From Allantophomopsis cytisporea (Eukaryota > Ascomycota > Leotiomycetes > Phacidiales > Phacidiaceae): 64,000 nucleotides of DNA. The stretch spans positions 930,001 to 994,000 of the forward strand of contig CP103028.1 in the NCBI GenBank assembly GCA_024752435.1, written 5' to 3'. The position numbers and the translations under genes are program-made. Positions 23,715 to 35,948 of this stretch are shown here, in pieces. A model generated the notes under the pieces. The model was not told the DNA's origin. It ran no database searches and saw nothing but the letters and a program-made list of their open reading frames with translations. How positions within the stretch are numbered: position 1 is the first letter of the stretch; each line of letters opens with the position of its first letter.

Positions 23715-24949
23715 ATGGCTGGAGAGGCTGGAGCTCGATGCGCCACGGCCGAGGTCGTGAACCCTGCCCTTGATCACAAGGTTTGAATTCCATTCTATCT
23801 AAATCTTCAGAACTGGATATCTAAACTGACTGAATGAGAAAAAAGGATGACAGCCAATATGTCTACTTCCACTCTGGCTCTGAGGCGACTTATCGTAAAG
23901 TCTCGTCCACGCCTACCTCTTTCACGAGTATACCGACAATAGATATTGCAGGCATTGACGATCCGGAACGCAAGCATGCAATCGCAAAGGAGATCTACGA
24001 TGCGTGTCACACTTGCGGGTTTTTCTATGCCAAAAACCATGGTTTATCAGAGGAGCTTCTTACAGAAACCTTCGATGTTTTACAACGATTCTTCGCTCTA
24101 GACAATGAAACAAAAATGTCCGCGCATAGTCAATTGAACCCAGCGATTAGAGGCTACGAGCCCATGTTCGAGACAAGACTTGACCCGCGTACAGAGGGAG
24201 ATACCAAGGAGGCTTTCACTATGGGGGATTGCGCCCTTGAGCCTGAGCAGGACTATGTCGGGAAGACTGGATCCTCACCGCCAAGTAATATCACAAAACC
24301 GCAGAACATTTGGCCAAAAGACAATGAGTGGTTTCGCGCAGGTTTATATAAGTACTATGACGAGGTCTTAGCATTGGCGATGAAGTTTGTACGCATATTT
24401 GCACTGGCCTTCGGCCTTAAGGAAGATGCTTTCGATCAATACTTCAAATTTCCCATTACTGGAATGAGGCCGTTGCATTATCCGCCGACACCACCTGACA
24501 GTAATGACTTGCAAGTGGGATTGGGAGCTCATGCAGATTTCAGCTGGCTCACGCTCGTACTCCAAGACAAAGTACCTGCCCTCGAAGTTCTCAATTTGGA
24601 CGGCCAATGGGTTCCCGCGGAACCACAGCCTAATACGCTCGTGTGTAACGTGGGGCAATATCTTGAGAAGCAGTCAAATGGCGTCTTTCCAGCAACGGTT
24701 CATCGTGTTCGAAACATGACAGGCGAGAGGCGATACTCATTACCATTTTTCTTAACACCTGATCCAGATGCAGTTCTCGAGGTTCTCCCATCTTGTGTAG
24801 AGAAAGAAAAGGCGCATGAATACGAGCCAATAAATGTGGGCCAACTGTATATTGAAAAGATTTTGCCGGCAAGGAAGAAGCATCCAACAAGTATCAAGTA
24901 CAAAGACATGCCGAAAGTGCAATGGAAGTATGAGATGTTGCTTAACTGA
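23715..24949 (+). CDS. 2-oxoglutarate/Fe(II)-dependent dioxygenase
   Basis: Second oxygenase of the same fold as the 20-kb gene, though clearly divergent. The preferred model is two exons, 23715-23780 and 23846-24949 (intron 65 nt, GTTTGA donor, CTGAC branch), giving 389 residues. A one-exon model from the ATG at 23834 gives 371. Visible blocks are IPTIDIAGIDD and GFFYAKNHGL. The iron triad is His251-x-Asp253 (GAHADF) and His308 (ATVHRV), with the 2OG-binding RYSLPFF (Arg318). Residue numbers are for the 389 form. A similar GTTTGA donor occurs in the gene at 35949-37040, which supports that donor type here. Transcribed away from the MFS gene. Substrate unknown. Confidence 0.9.
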
Positions 24950-25599
24950 ATAGATCATTATATGGTTATCTTTGGATCGTATCGGTAATGATGTATCGTA
25001 GAGGACAAGCAGCTGATGAAGAGCGAAGGTTGTTACTTAGGAGAAAATCGAATTGCACTTCATCCTTTTATGTTCTGGAGATAGCCCAAACAGCTCCAAG
25101 TAAACTATGAAATCTCACCCCACAGTCATTGTGTTAGACTGTCATGATATCTGAAGATATCGCCGTTATGGTTGCGCTGAATTTTCTTGATGACTTTCAA
25201 GTGAATATGATGACCTTACAAAACTGACGATCAGTTATTTCAATAATATGAGGTGGTATACTGGCCAATCCTTGCTATAAAGCACTTTGTAGAATATATA
25301 TCAGTCGATATTTGATGATTGACTGACTTCTGCTAAAGATAGAGGGTTTGTTCTGCACCACTCTCTTTTTCATTTACTTATGCTATACAGAAATCTTTTG
25401 CATCAACTGCAACAACCATATATGGCCTTCTTCATACTCATGACCCATACTAGAGAAAAGAGATTGCTCCTGGTTCATCAATGGTATAGGGTACACTTTG
25501 GGACTCAATTATTTTAATTTGATAAAAATCTTTTCGGACCTCCCCAGATCTCTTCGAATAACGAAGAAATTTTTGTCAATGTGCCTGATCACAGAAGCA
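24950..25599. other. Intergenic
   Basis: 3' flank of the second oxygenase and of the esterase pseudogene. AT-rich, nothing supported. Confidence 0.5.
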
Positions 25600-26562
25600 T
25601 CATTCTAGCCTAGATATGGTACGTCGCATCCACTCTCCCCGAGCCCCACGCGCTGCAATAGATATTGCAGCTGTAGGGGCTAGTGAGTCAAAAGCATGAA
25701 AGGCTCCAGGCCATACATGAAGCTCAGCTTGGACACCGCATTGCCACAAGCGTGTTGCATAAGCTACATCCTCATCTCTGAAGACTTCTGCAGCTCCCAC
25801 ATCAACGTAGGCAGTTGGCAAGTTGAAAAGTCCACTGCGCGACTAGGAGCAGCATAAATGCTTACTTGGTTATTTCCAGCGTTCTTCTCCCCGAGTGAAA
25901 GCTTCCATACCAGAATGTTACTTCCGCGGCTCCAGGTACCCTCTTCAACATATTGCTTGCTAGAATATGTCTCGTTTCGGTCGTCCAACATGAGGCTAAG
26001 CAGCATTTGAGCACATATCTTCGGACCTTTGCGTTCACGAGCAAGAAGGGAGACTCCAGCGGCAACGCCACCTCCAGCAGAGAACCTGGCAATCATTATC
26101 CGATCTGGATTCAGGTCCTATCTTTGCTGCGCTCTTAACAATCCAGAGAAATCCAGCATAGCAATCTTCGACAAGTATGGGATCTTTGTATTCGGAGGCG
26201 AGATGATACTCAACCGAAATACACATAGCATCGGAATCCTCTAGATATCCAAGAATCTCGACAATGCCCGTGTGACAATTCCCCATTACCATACCACCAC
26301 CATGGATTTGGTAGATGCCAGTGCTGTTTCGCGATGTTGAATCCCGTTTCCGCCAAATGGACAGATTGATGTCAGTCGCAGGTCCAGGAATTGTGACTTC
26401 CTCATGACTGAAGTTTGCTTTGAAATTTGCTGGATCTACGTTAGAGTTTGTATCGCGTGTAGACTCTATGAAGACTTCTGTAATAGTATGTGGAAGAAGG
26501 AATCTAGTCAAGGCAACTCCTAGCTCGAGATCGTAAGGTGGACGTGGAAGAGAAGAAGGCAT
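25600..26562 (-). pseudogene. Frameshifted alpha/beta hydrolase (HSL/GDXG-type esterase)
   Basis: Clear remains of an esterase of about 320 residues. From the ATG at 26562, frame one gives the substrate-binding N-terminus, the oxyanion motif IYQIHGGGMVMG and EYHLASEYKDPILVEDCYAG. At about 26100 the frame slips: the nucleophile block IMIARFSAGGGVAAGVSLLA is read in a second frame. At about 25820 it slips again, into AYVDVGAAEVFRDEDVAYA ... WPGAFHAFDS, which holds the acid and the histidine. The usual Gly before the nucleophile Ser region is Arg, and YRLAPE has become YHLASE. Two independent frameshifts with no splice signals argue for a pseudogene; two sequencing errors are the alternative. 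Confidence 0.75.
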
Positions 26563-29262
26563 CACAATTTGGCGAGTTAACTCGCGGTGAAACGATGCTG
26601 TGGTTGAGAATGATCGTGTATGTATGCTGTGAATATCCAAGCAAAGAAAATCCACAAACAGATAGTTGCAGCAGACTCTCTTTTGATAAAATTCTCTGAA
26701 TTACACAGACCTTGAACCCAAATTCCAACTCACATCAAGAAACACACCGGAGCCTTACAAGATAAGAAAAGAACACACCAACCTTTCCGCTTTTTCCACC
26801 GAGTATATCATAGTCCGTCGGTCCGGTAGTCCCAACTGACAGACTGTGGTTCCGACATATGTAATCAATTATGGAAATATAGGCAAGCTTGCCGCTCCAA
26901 CAATCCATTTGAAGAACACGAGAGGATCCACCCAAGACTAGTAGGCACATACTCATTCAGGCAGGAGCTTGTGTTGCGTAGTCCTGAAAATTAAACCTCT
27001 ATTTTGCATACTCAAGCCAAGTCTCCTCTTCTGTCCACTAACACATTTAGCAGTTTCTTCAACCACTGTCACTGCTTTGGATCGGTGCTCTCCGTCACAA
27101 CCATCCTTTGCGTTCTACACGCTATGTTCAACGTCGATTTCGTAACTAAGCTGGTTTCCGGAACCATAATTCGGGTAGAGACAGACCGAAGTCCCAATAG
27201 TGGGCGCAACCTGACGACTAAGTAATGCTTCCAATGGTGGCTGCTGGGGACAACAGGGGCATATGGCGATGCAATGTCACCGTATTAGGTTTTAATGTGC
27301 TTTAAATACAATAGTTATTTAGGCAGGATGTATGTTAACGCATTTCTTCTCCACGATAGCGTAACGGCGAAGGAGATGGTACACCCCGTTTAGTACAATC
27401 CCTTTTTCCAAGGCGTAAGGGGTACTTTCATAAATTTCAGCTCCCCTAGTGATCCGTGTACTTATTCTGAGACACTCCCGCCCCCTGTGCGTTCAGGCAT
27501 TAGTTATGGTTACTATTATGTATGAATAAATGTCTCTCCTGTTACATCACGTACTTGCTGTACAAGGTTTGGGCTCCAGAAGCAAATAGCGAAGTCCTTT
27601 CACTATGGTTTTTTTATTTAAGATAGACTATAAGTTAGCGGAACTGGCTTTCCGGTGACGGTTGTATTGTGAAGTGATCAGGTTGCAGACATGAGTTTGG
27701 CAAAAGCGACAACGCTCTACTTATCTTGCTCGCCTTACTTGCCCATGGTCCATGGTCCACAGAGAACTCCATCCTTCCATCCCGGAGTTTGAAGCAGCAA
27801 TATAATCCATAATCGTTTTGATTCGTTACAAAAGAGATATTTCACCAGTCCACAAGTGAATTGTAACAAGCCTGTGTTCAATACATTTTCAAATCTCATT
27901 TTCCGTTACACTCCAATCATATACTCTCTTTTACTACCGCCTCGAAGCCCGGACCCGTTCTAGCTCTACTGTGGACCAGCGGACACCACAATACCCACAC
28001 TCTAGAACAGGCGAAGATACTTCACACGGAAATCTTGCCACTACGGATAGTTCTCCAACAGATCTGCGCTGTCTGAACCTACTAGTCACTATGGATCCAT
28101 ACGACCAACGAAAATACAACAATTACAGAGCAGCGGTATTCGCATTGACTTGGCTCCCCACTCCCCACTTTTGTATTACGTGTACAACTTCGATATATCT
28201 AGGTATAGCTCCCAACAAAGACCATAGATTACGCTTAAATCACGTTCGAGCTTTGTGTGCATACTCATCATAGTCGTATATGTGCAGGGAATTGAGTGTG
28301 AGATCTCTGTACAGTATTGAGTTCAGTTAGTGGCCAGTATACTGTGGATTCACTATTACCAATACATACTCCGAAGTCCCTTGATTGGGAGTTCTGTGCA
28401 CGCGCCATTTTCAATATCCTTCGGCTGCAATTGTCACACTTTCCCCTGTCGCTGCTTTGCACAACCATCTTTCGCTTCTATGCATCTCATATGCTAGCTC
28501 CACAATGTTCCACACAGCTTGATCTTCTCTAATACTAGGCTTCGAGATAACTTATTGTCAATGTCTTAACCAAATCATTGAAATTTGGTTTATAAGTATA
28601 AAACAATAAAAACTCGTAGAAAACTTACATTAAGTCTTCTCTCTCTGAAAACATTCTTACATTTTCAAAGTTCTTATTATTGGATCATCTACAAGTCTTG
28701 AACAACCCGTACTGTACATGAGGTTTCCATAGTTTATACAGTGAGAAGGAAAGTGTTACAATGATAATCGGAGCGATAATATGATCAGACTGAGGCTCAA
28801 AACGCTCGTGAGCTACAGTGTATAGGTAGATAGTCATCTTCTATTGGTTGCGTACCTGCCACAATGTTTTACTTCAGCTGTACTAGCTTTGCAATGATGT
28901 TCAGAAGGGGAGACGTTCAGGCACGACCCCTGGACGGCAAATGTGATTGACTTTTAGATCCACCGTCACTCGGTATGCACATCATGCTGGTCTAAGCATC
29001 ACCCATGTAGTGGCCGCTTGGACTTCAATGCTCAGAGCCTCTTATCAGGATTTCAGAATCCTAGCAATCTTTCCGTCTGCTATCAAGAAAGGGGATTGGC
29101 GACTTGAAATATAAACGATGTTTACTTCTTTTCAGTTGACTATGTCTAAAGAATCAAGCACATTCTATTCACAATATCACGGCGCTCTTTGATCCAAAAC
29201 TGTTTTCAAGTGTTCTTTTCAAAATCAAGAAAAAACATTAAGAAAAACAGGCAGACGAAAAA
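26563..29262. other. Gene-poor region, 2.7 kb
   Basis: No intact gene seen. A minus-strand frame at 26735-26956 (CLLVLGGSSRVLQMDCWSGK...) looks somewhat protein-like and is followed by a possible splice donor, but I recognise no family. The rest is ordinary non-coding sequence, including the upstream region of the dioxygenase gene. Confidence 0.4.
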
Positions 29263-30457
29263 ATGGTGAAGCTACTTTCTTCACACGCTCTTGCTGCAGT
29301 ATACTTTGTAGGTACAGCCGTTGCACACGCTGGTAACGATGAACACCACGCTCGAGCCCATGTGAAACGTGCCGGATACTTCGAAAATTCCAAGAGAGCT
29401 TTGGAAAAGTGCTCTGAGCATTTCAAGGCCTCTGGTCTAGAACAGCGCAATGTTGAAAGACGCTCGGCTATGGCTAAACAGCTTAAAGGCCGCGCCCTTG
29501 AGGCTCGCGACTACAGCAAGTATCTAAATGAAACCCATAAGGTTGACGCACCATACAATCTCACGACCCCAGTGGAGACTTTGTTTGGCGCCAACCCTTC
29601 GTGCGTGCTATGGCCGTACATCACCGAAGGACCTTACTGTATGCATAATCTCCGTTGAACTTGTTCTATTAGATTCTTGCTAATACCGTTCTAGATGTCA
29701 ATGGAGAAGTCATCCGAGGGGATACCAAGGAAACTCAAGAAGGAGTCGACCTTTACACGGACATTCAGCTAATCGATATCGACACTTGCGAGCCTCTGGA
29801 AGGAATCTACATAGATTTCTGGCATGGTGAGTCTAGCCAATACATCTATCATCGCCAGCTTTTCTAATATTATGCTTGGTAGCAAATGCAACTGGTGTTT
29901 ATTCCGGCATCGTGGCATCAGGTAACGGAAACGATAATGACACCGCGAACATCAATGAAACCTTCCTTCGAGGCGTCCAAGCTACCGGCGAAGATGGTGC
30001 CGCTCAATTCAAGTCGATTTTCCCAGGTCACTACACGGATCGTGCCGTTCACATTCATATCGTGGTTCACGAGAATACGACAGTACTCCCAAACAACACT
30101 TTGACGGGCGGTACTGTGTCATACATCGGTCAATTCGGTTACGACCAAGACCTCATCTCTGCAGTATCAGAGACTTATCCTTACACCACCAACGAGCAGG
30201 TCCTTACCGTGAACGCTGATGACCCACTGTTGCTCTTGGAGGGTCAGGAGGGATTCGATCCATTTGCTGAATACGTCCTTCTTGGGGATGATATCTCTGA
30301 TGGAATTCTATCTTGGATCTCGTTTGCTGTTAATACTTCTGCAACTTACGGCCTATACGAAGCTGCGCACTGGGGAGCAAACGGAGGTACTGCATCGAAC
30401 ACTTCCGTTCCTACCAGTGTCTACATTGTCCCTGTTGCTACAACCACTGTATATTAG
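29263..30457 (+). CDS. Secreted intradiol ring-cleavage dioxygenase-like protein
   Basis: 360-residue extracellular protein in three exons (29263-29638, 29695-29826, 29883-30457; two 56-nt introns). A signal peptide occupies about residues 1-23. The His/Lys-rich N-terminal region contains Lys-Arg sites. The intradiol dioxygenase-like domain starts at CVLWPYITEGPYYVNGEVIR with the first Tyr ligand candidates (125/126). It continues through the PLEGIYIDFWHANATGVYSG block. The rest of the non-haem iron set is in PGHYTDRAVHIHI (Tyr220, Arg223, His226, His228). Fungal secreted members of this family are linked to catechol-type aromatics, for example from lignin or plant phenolics. Whether this one is active on catechols is not shown. 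Several N-glycosylation sequons occur near the C-terminus. Confidence 0.92.
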
Positions 30458-31167
30458 CCTACTTGTTGTGGAATTGCTCATTACGCTGAGTATGAGGTCA
30501 CAAGAATATCAGTAATGAAAATGCAACAAACGTATTGCGAATAAACTTGTACTTGCTCTGAGTGCTGGAATTCTGTTCAACACTAGGAAGCTAAATTATA
30601 ATGTGTTGGATTTATTCATTCGTTTGCCTGCATGTGTTTGGAGTGAGATGAAGGATAGCATTCGGTTCATTTTTCATCTGACTTGATACTTTGCGCCGGT
30701 TGGATCTTGAATTTCATCCTCTTAGTGGTTGATACTAACAGTTCTTGTAGAGTTATGCCAGGTTCATGGGTAATGTTTGACAGGTCCTAAGAATCATTGT
30801 GTTCGGAATATAGTAGATAAAGCTATCCAATGAAAACATATCGAATATGAGATCCACTAGAAAAGAAATGAACTATGTCTGTTTTAATACGATGTGGCGG
30901 CGTATCTAGTCTTATTCGGGTTCGTACTCGTGCTTGGTAAGTTACTATCCTCCGCAACTCAGGCTAGCTATCAAGTTATTCTGCAGATGCATGTCTACCA
31001 AACGGGCTGTGCCAGAATTTTGTTAAGTTCCTCGAAATTTTCTATTGCCTTTTCGTTTTCTAAAGTTTTAATATTCTTTCACAGTACCAGCAAAATATTA
31101 CTGTTCGAAACGCTTTTCTGCACGTTCTGTGAGAGCCATTTTCCAACGAAGATCTCTGATTAGAATC
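30458..31167. other. Intergenic
   Basis: Between the dioxygenase and SDR genes, both on plus. No supported feature; the 89-codon frame at 30894-31163 has no recognisable content. Confidence 0.5.
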
Positions 31168-32010
31168 ATGGCAAATGTTTCACGACAACGCAACACTGTG
31201 GTTGTGATAGGGGTTGGGGGGATGGGTTTAGCTTCAGCAAGAAATCTTGCCAGTGGCCGACGACTCCTTCTGGCCGATAATTCGAAGATGGCCTTGAATG
31301 CTGCTCTAGAAGCACTCCAGAACGAGTGTCACGACGCTGAAGGGCATATTGTTGACATTTCCAATTTTGAATCTGTGGTAAAATTGGCGCAGGTTGCAGC
31401 TGCATCTGGCTTCATTGAATCAGTCGTTCAAACAGCAGGAGTTTCGCCAGCAGCAGCATCGTCAAAGCAGATATATGAAGTAGATCTACTCGGCACAGCC
31501 AACGTCATCGAAGCCTTCGCCGCAGTCGCCTCTCCGGGCACGGCTCTAGTCTGTATAGCAAGTATGGCTGGTCACTTTGTTTCCCTGTCGCCAGAATTAC
31601 AGAAACATCTTGCTACAGTATCACTCTCACAACTTCTTTCCCACCCTGAGCTGGAGCTGTTAGGATCTTCGCCAAGAAACTCATACGGCGTAGCGAAAAA
31701 AGCCAATCAGCTCCGAGTACAGGGAGCTGCACTAGCATGGGGTATGAAGGGTGCAAGATTGAAATCGGTCAGTCCTGGCGTCACTCCAACAACTTTAGGT
31801 CGTCAGGAACTTAAGGGCTCTCGTGGTGATCGTGTTAAGGCCATGATACAATCTTCTCCTATGGCTATAATTGGGACACCAGATGATATTGTGGCAGCGG
31901 TAGCATTCTTGGCGAGTCCGAGGGCGTCCTTCGTTACGCGTACTGATATCTTGGTCGATGGGGGCGTCGTTTCTGGTAGATGTTGGGCGCACTGGAGGGA
32001 AATATGTTAA
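31168..32010 (+). CDS. Short-chain dehydrogenase/reductase
   Basis: Intronless SDR of 280 residues. The cofactor strand is VVVIGVGGMGLASARNLA (about 11-28), a glycine-rich Rossmann turn that departs slightly from TGxxxGxG. Asp37 in LLLADNSK sits after beta-2 and suggests NAD(H) over NADP(H). The catalytic Ser132 (IASMAG) and YxxxK pair Tyr173/Lys177 (YGVAKKAN) are present, and SPGVTPTTLG and FLASPRASFVTRTDILVDGG match the usual C-terminal blocks. I chose the ATG at 31168 because it places the Rossmann strand near the N-terminus; an in-frame ATG at 31129 would add 13 residues. Substrate unknown. Confidence 0.9.
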   Translation: MANVSRQRNTVVVIGVGGMGLASARNLASGRRLLLADNSKMALNAALEALQNECHDAEGHIVDISNFESVVKLAQVAAASGFIESVVQTAGVSPAAASSKQIYEVDLLGTANVIEAFAAVASPGTALVCIASMAGHFVSLSPELQKHLATVSLSQLLSHPELELLGSSPRNSYGVAKKANQLRVQGAALAWGMKGARLKSVSPGVTPTTLGRQELKGSRGDRVKAMIQSSPMAIIGTPDDIVAAVAFLASPRASFVTRTDILVDGGVVSGRCWAHWREIC

Positions 32011-32464
32011 TTCAACTGTGCTGCAAACTGAGTTTCGCATAGATTGGGGAGGATTTGGTGGTAGAGATATAGACCGACAATCCGCTTATTCACAGACCCT
32101 TTTTCCTACTAGTAATTACTTCGAAGTCACTATTGTTGTCGTATTAGCTGCCAGTAATAACTGTGTGCTTGCTGTTGCTAGCAAGTCTTTCGTTGTTATT
32201 CCTGACCTTCTATCATCAGTGTACGTCGGGAATTACGTCGAAAATCAAATTGTAAGATGCTAACGCCGGAACATCAAAGTCTCGGCTGAACATAACATTT
32301 CGATGACTCTTATCTATCCAAATTAAATCAGAAGCCTCCCTGCACTTTTAGGTATGAAATATTTCACCAAAAAATTCCTCAACAAGATATCTCTTGAAGA
32401 CACATGCTTTTGATACAACTCTTCCCATACTTGATGGTCTCAACAAAAGTAAAGGATCGGATCC
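32011..32464. other. Intergenic between convergent genes
   Basis: 3' flank of the SDR and DUF6594-type genes. Nothing supported. Confidence 0.5.
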
Positions 32465-33484
32465 TCAGTGATATGAGGTTCCAGAGCCGCTAGCACCAAC
32501 AAAAACCATCAATACCGCCGCATAAGTAGCCGTAGATACCACAATCTCCTGGTTCGACGACTTTGACACAAGGCATATAAAAGAAGCAAACAGCAGTACC
32601 GACACAGAGATTGTGATCAAGCTAGTGGCAAGAGAAGGAGAAGCCAGACTCATAATCAACATTGGAATGATGAGCGCTAGGCCTGCGACACAAGCTAGCA
32701 AAAACCGAGCAAGTCGATCCACCAGCTGAGAAGTGAGTAGTGGTGGAAGGCCCTGAGAATAGCGAATGCGACCATCGTTGGTGAGGCGCTCGATGCTGCT
32801 GAAGGAAATTCGCCGCGGTAACATGCTCTTGAGAAATTCTCGGATGGGATCTTCCTTTGGTCGTGGCAAAGAGCCTAGGCTCTCAGTCGGAATGTAGCGA
32901 TACTTGCAGAAGCGATCGAAGGGAGGCAGAGGTGCTTCTGGACACATATCGTCCCATCTCTTCCGCCGCTCGCACTCCTCTTGCGAGGTTTGGTTGTCTA
33001 AGGGTACTCGAAGGAAGTCGTGATATATATTTATTTGTTCACCTATACTATTGTGAGTTATAGGGGAATTTACATCATTATATTACTTACTATATCCTTT
33101 TAAATTATCTCGTATTCTGGTCATGTATTCTGCACTCAGTATTGGCCTTTCCAAGTTGTTCATATCTAGTCGATTCTCAAGCATAAGTTTGTTCAACTCG
33201 TATCGGTAAGCGGCAAGGCTGAGAACAAGCAAGTATTCGTAACCAGGGCAGCCGCGTTGACGAAGTTCAAGTTGGTCGTCTTTATCACAGTACGACCATG
33301 CAGCTCCACGAACTTTTGCAGAAAAACCCTCGGGGCTAACATTTATAGATGAAGTGGATGGCTGAGGTTCCTCTTCTTTGAATTCTAAATTCAGCTCTGA
33401 AGTGTTGTCGCGAACGGTATCATTCGTAGAAGATAGGGAGCGGGCGGCAGCATTTGAAAGTCCCGATTCAAGATCTGGATCCAT
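32465..33484 (-). CDS. DUF6594-type fungal membrane protein
   Basis: 323-residue protein in two exons (33091-33484, 32465-33042; intron 48 nt, GTAAGT...AGTATAG). The N-terminal half is acidic and Ser-rich. A middle block (GCPGYEYLLVLSLAAYRYELNKL) and a coiled, charged stretch follow. The C-terminus has three closely spaced membrane helices at about 246-264, 271-290 and 298-315, the last being STATYAAVLMVFVG. This domain order and the ATYAAVL(V/M)VFVG ending match the fungus-specific DUF6594 family, which has no known function. It is often expanded and found near HET or other accessory genes. The family name is from recognition of the C-terminal block, not from a search. Confidence 0.8.
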
Positions 33485-34514
33485 TTTGCACTTTGAACTT
33501 CCGAATCTGTTGCTAATGTTCCATTAATTTTGTCCGTCATTTTCATCATTATGTTGGTCTTCTGCGAACATCTTATATTGCGCAACTGCGAGACATGTGG
33601 AAAGCCGATGTCAGCCTACGGCTTTTTCCTGTCCTACTTAAGACGAACTACCCGAGCTGAATACTAACACCCTCCGGAGAAGGCTGAAACGAGTTGTAAA
33701 CCGTGCTTGTCCGAGATTTCTGACCACCATATCGGGGATTGTTCTAGAAACAGTTTTCGCCAACGAAGAAGTATTGCAGGCTTACCATGACGGAGATCTT
33801 CGGCAATAAGCAGGCGGTTATTAAGCATCCGACGATTGGAATAATAGATGTTTTAGCCTGGCATTGCAATGTTCATCGGGGATTGCATGCATAGGGGTAT
33901 TTCCGACGCATGCTTATCGTCAATGCACTGCACAATCAGTCTACTGTAACAAATCCATGTACATCCGTCTGCGGGGGTTTTGCCTAGCACGTTTTCGGCC
34001 TCAATTCAGTTTGTCTATTTGGACGACGGATGTCCACATGGGGGCGATAATCACAGAAGCATACATCTGAGCAACACAGCTAGCCTTGTGAGATTCTCCA
34101 TGATGCAACGTCCGAATCTCTGCATAGACGGAGCTGAGCCACAAATCCAATGGAAACAGCTCCAGCCATGTCGTCTATAGTATAAGCCAATTGTAAGTCA
34201 ATAGAAATATGAATCCCATGCTGGAGGTAATATTGGCTGTGCCAAATGGTCTGCTTTCGGCTGAGATTTTTAATCATCTACAACACAACAATAAAAAAGC
34301 CACCAAGGTTGACCTCGATTCGCATGGTGATTGAAATGAATAAATAACCCAGGTCGAGAGCATAACAGTAATGATAGAACAGATAACAACGAATCATTAG
34401 AGTAAATACGCCAAAAGAAATCCGACGATAATTTATACATATCCTGTCACGAGAATAGTTTCAATGCTTGTTTTGACCTCCTCTCTCTCCCAAAATCCAG
34501 TCTATCTTCCCAAT
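33485..34514. other. Intergenic, about 1 kb
   Basis: Upstream of the DUF6594-type gene and 3' of the next minus-strand gene. No supported feature. Confidence 0.45.
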
Positions 34515-35117
34515 TTACTCAATACCCCTGGAACCCATTCCGTTATTCAACTTCAACTCTTGGAAACACTCATCCCCATCCCGCCACATGGAGGTGATAA
34601 TGAATCCAGCCTCCTCCACAGTGAACCGACATGCATCAATCCACCACTTCCCATCGTCATCCATGCCAACTTCCTTTCTGAACTCTGGCTTATAGTCCTC
34701 GGTCATCTCAGAAGCCACAATGATAATCCCTTCTTTTCGCCAATTTATATTATCAACCACTACAAACCCAAAGGGATACAACTTCACCTCCCCAGAGTTG
34801 TTTCCCCCACAATCATTCCATTGCATGTCGGTGGCCATGTGATGGTCAAAAACGTTCTGAAGTGTGCGGCTTGAGAAATCCCACTGTGATGCAGGGTGCA
34901 ATAAGGGAGAGTCGTCATCGGGTTGTGTCTGACTGAGCCATTTGTAGTATTCGTTTTCTATAGTGCGATTTATGATTGCGATTTCTGAGGGTGGAAGAGT
35001 CACAAGGCTGTATAAGAGGTATTTGGCGTTGAACATAGAGTATGTCATATATCTGTCAAGATCGGTGGCGATAGTGGCAGTGGGGGCGTGCGTTATTTGG
35101 AAAGGTTGTGGTGACAT
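34515..35117 (-). CDS. Hypothetical protein, 200 residues
   Basis: Single-exon frame with good protein character. Aromatic and charged residues are evenly spread and there is no low-complexity sequence. It has no signal peptide and no membrane segment, so it is probably intracellular. The C-terminal half has alternating strand-like pieces (KLYPFGFVVVDNINWRKEGIIIVA; GKWWIDACRFTVEEAGFIIT), which suggests an alpha+beta fold. I do not recognise the family. Its frame is much longer than chance frames in this AT-rich area. It sits 831 bp from another unrecognised minus-strand gene; I saw no shared motif between them. Confidence 0.65.
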   Translation of the reverse strand: MSPQPFQITHAPTATIATDLDRYMTYSMFNAKYLLYSLVTLPPSEIAIINRTIENEYYKWLSQTQPDDDSPLLHPASQWDFSSRTLQNVFDHHMATDMQWNDCGGNNSGEVKLYPFGFVVVDNINWRKEGIIIVASEMTEDYKPEFRKEVGMDDDGKWWIDACRFTVEEAGFIITSMWRDGDECFQELKLNNGMGSRGIE

Positions 35118-35948
35118 TATGAAGAGTTTGTATGTAACTTCGATACAGAATTAGCTTGTTTCTCGTGACTTCTGGGATCTGATATGGTTTTGAAGCATTA
35201 TAATGTGAAACAGCGAGAGATATTCATTTCGTCCATTTACACGGCTGCCTGCCTTCTAACACTAACGACCAACTCTCCCATGCCAAATAAGACACTAGAA
35301 AAGGACCACCGAGAATTGTTTCCGAACAACATCACAAAACGTGATTGACTCGAGTTCTTAACTCTTATCAATCTTGAAAACAATATATATTTACATATGT
35401 TTTAAACCTCAACAAACCTGTTAAATCACGTCTCCAATCACTTTACAAACTAATCTTATTGTAAAACTTCTCGTTCAGAAGGTAGGGCTATAACGTTTAT
35501 ATCAGTTGATAATAAACTATGCAGTGTCCTCGATTGGTTGCATCGTTTCCTTCGATTAATGCGACGCGTATACTATGCTCAATAATAAGGGAATATTTGG
35601 AGAATACGAGTGGTACCTTTTAGAGGATACTCTCACAGGGCCGTTCAGGATATTCTCAGATCACGGGCAATCAATCTTAAAACCAAGAGACGTCATTTTC
35701 TGAGGTTTTGGAAAAGAAGACAAAGTGTAATACCTCACGAAGTAACAGGTTGCACAGTTTTCTTGTACCACCTTGACCAAGGGTATACCCCATAAACTTG
35801 TAAGACGTCCCTCACAACGATGAAACGACCTCTAAGCAGGGAGGGTTATCGTCCATATAAATTATCGAGATAGATCCTCATCGGATATATTGCAACTCAC
35901 TACACTAGATTGATCAAGCTGGTCGTTGTCCTGTTTGAAATTTTCGCA
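35118..35948. other. Intergenic
   Basis: Between two minus-strand hypothetical genes. Nothing supported. Confidence 0.45.
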
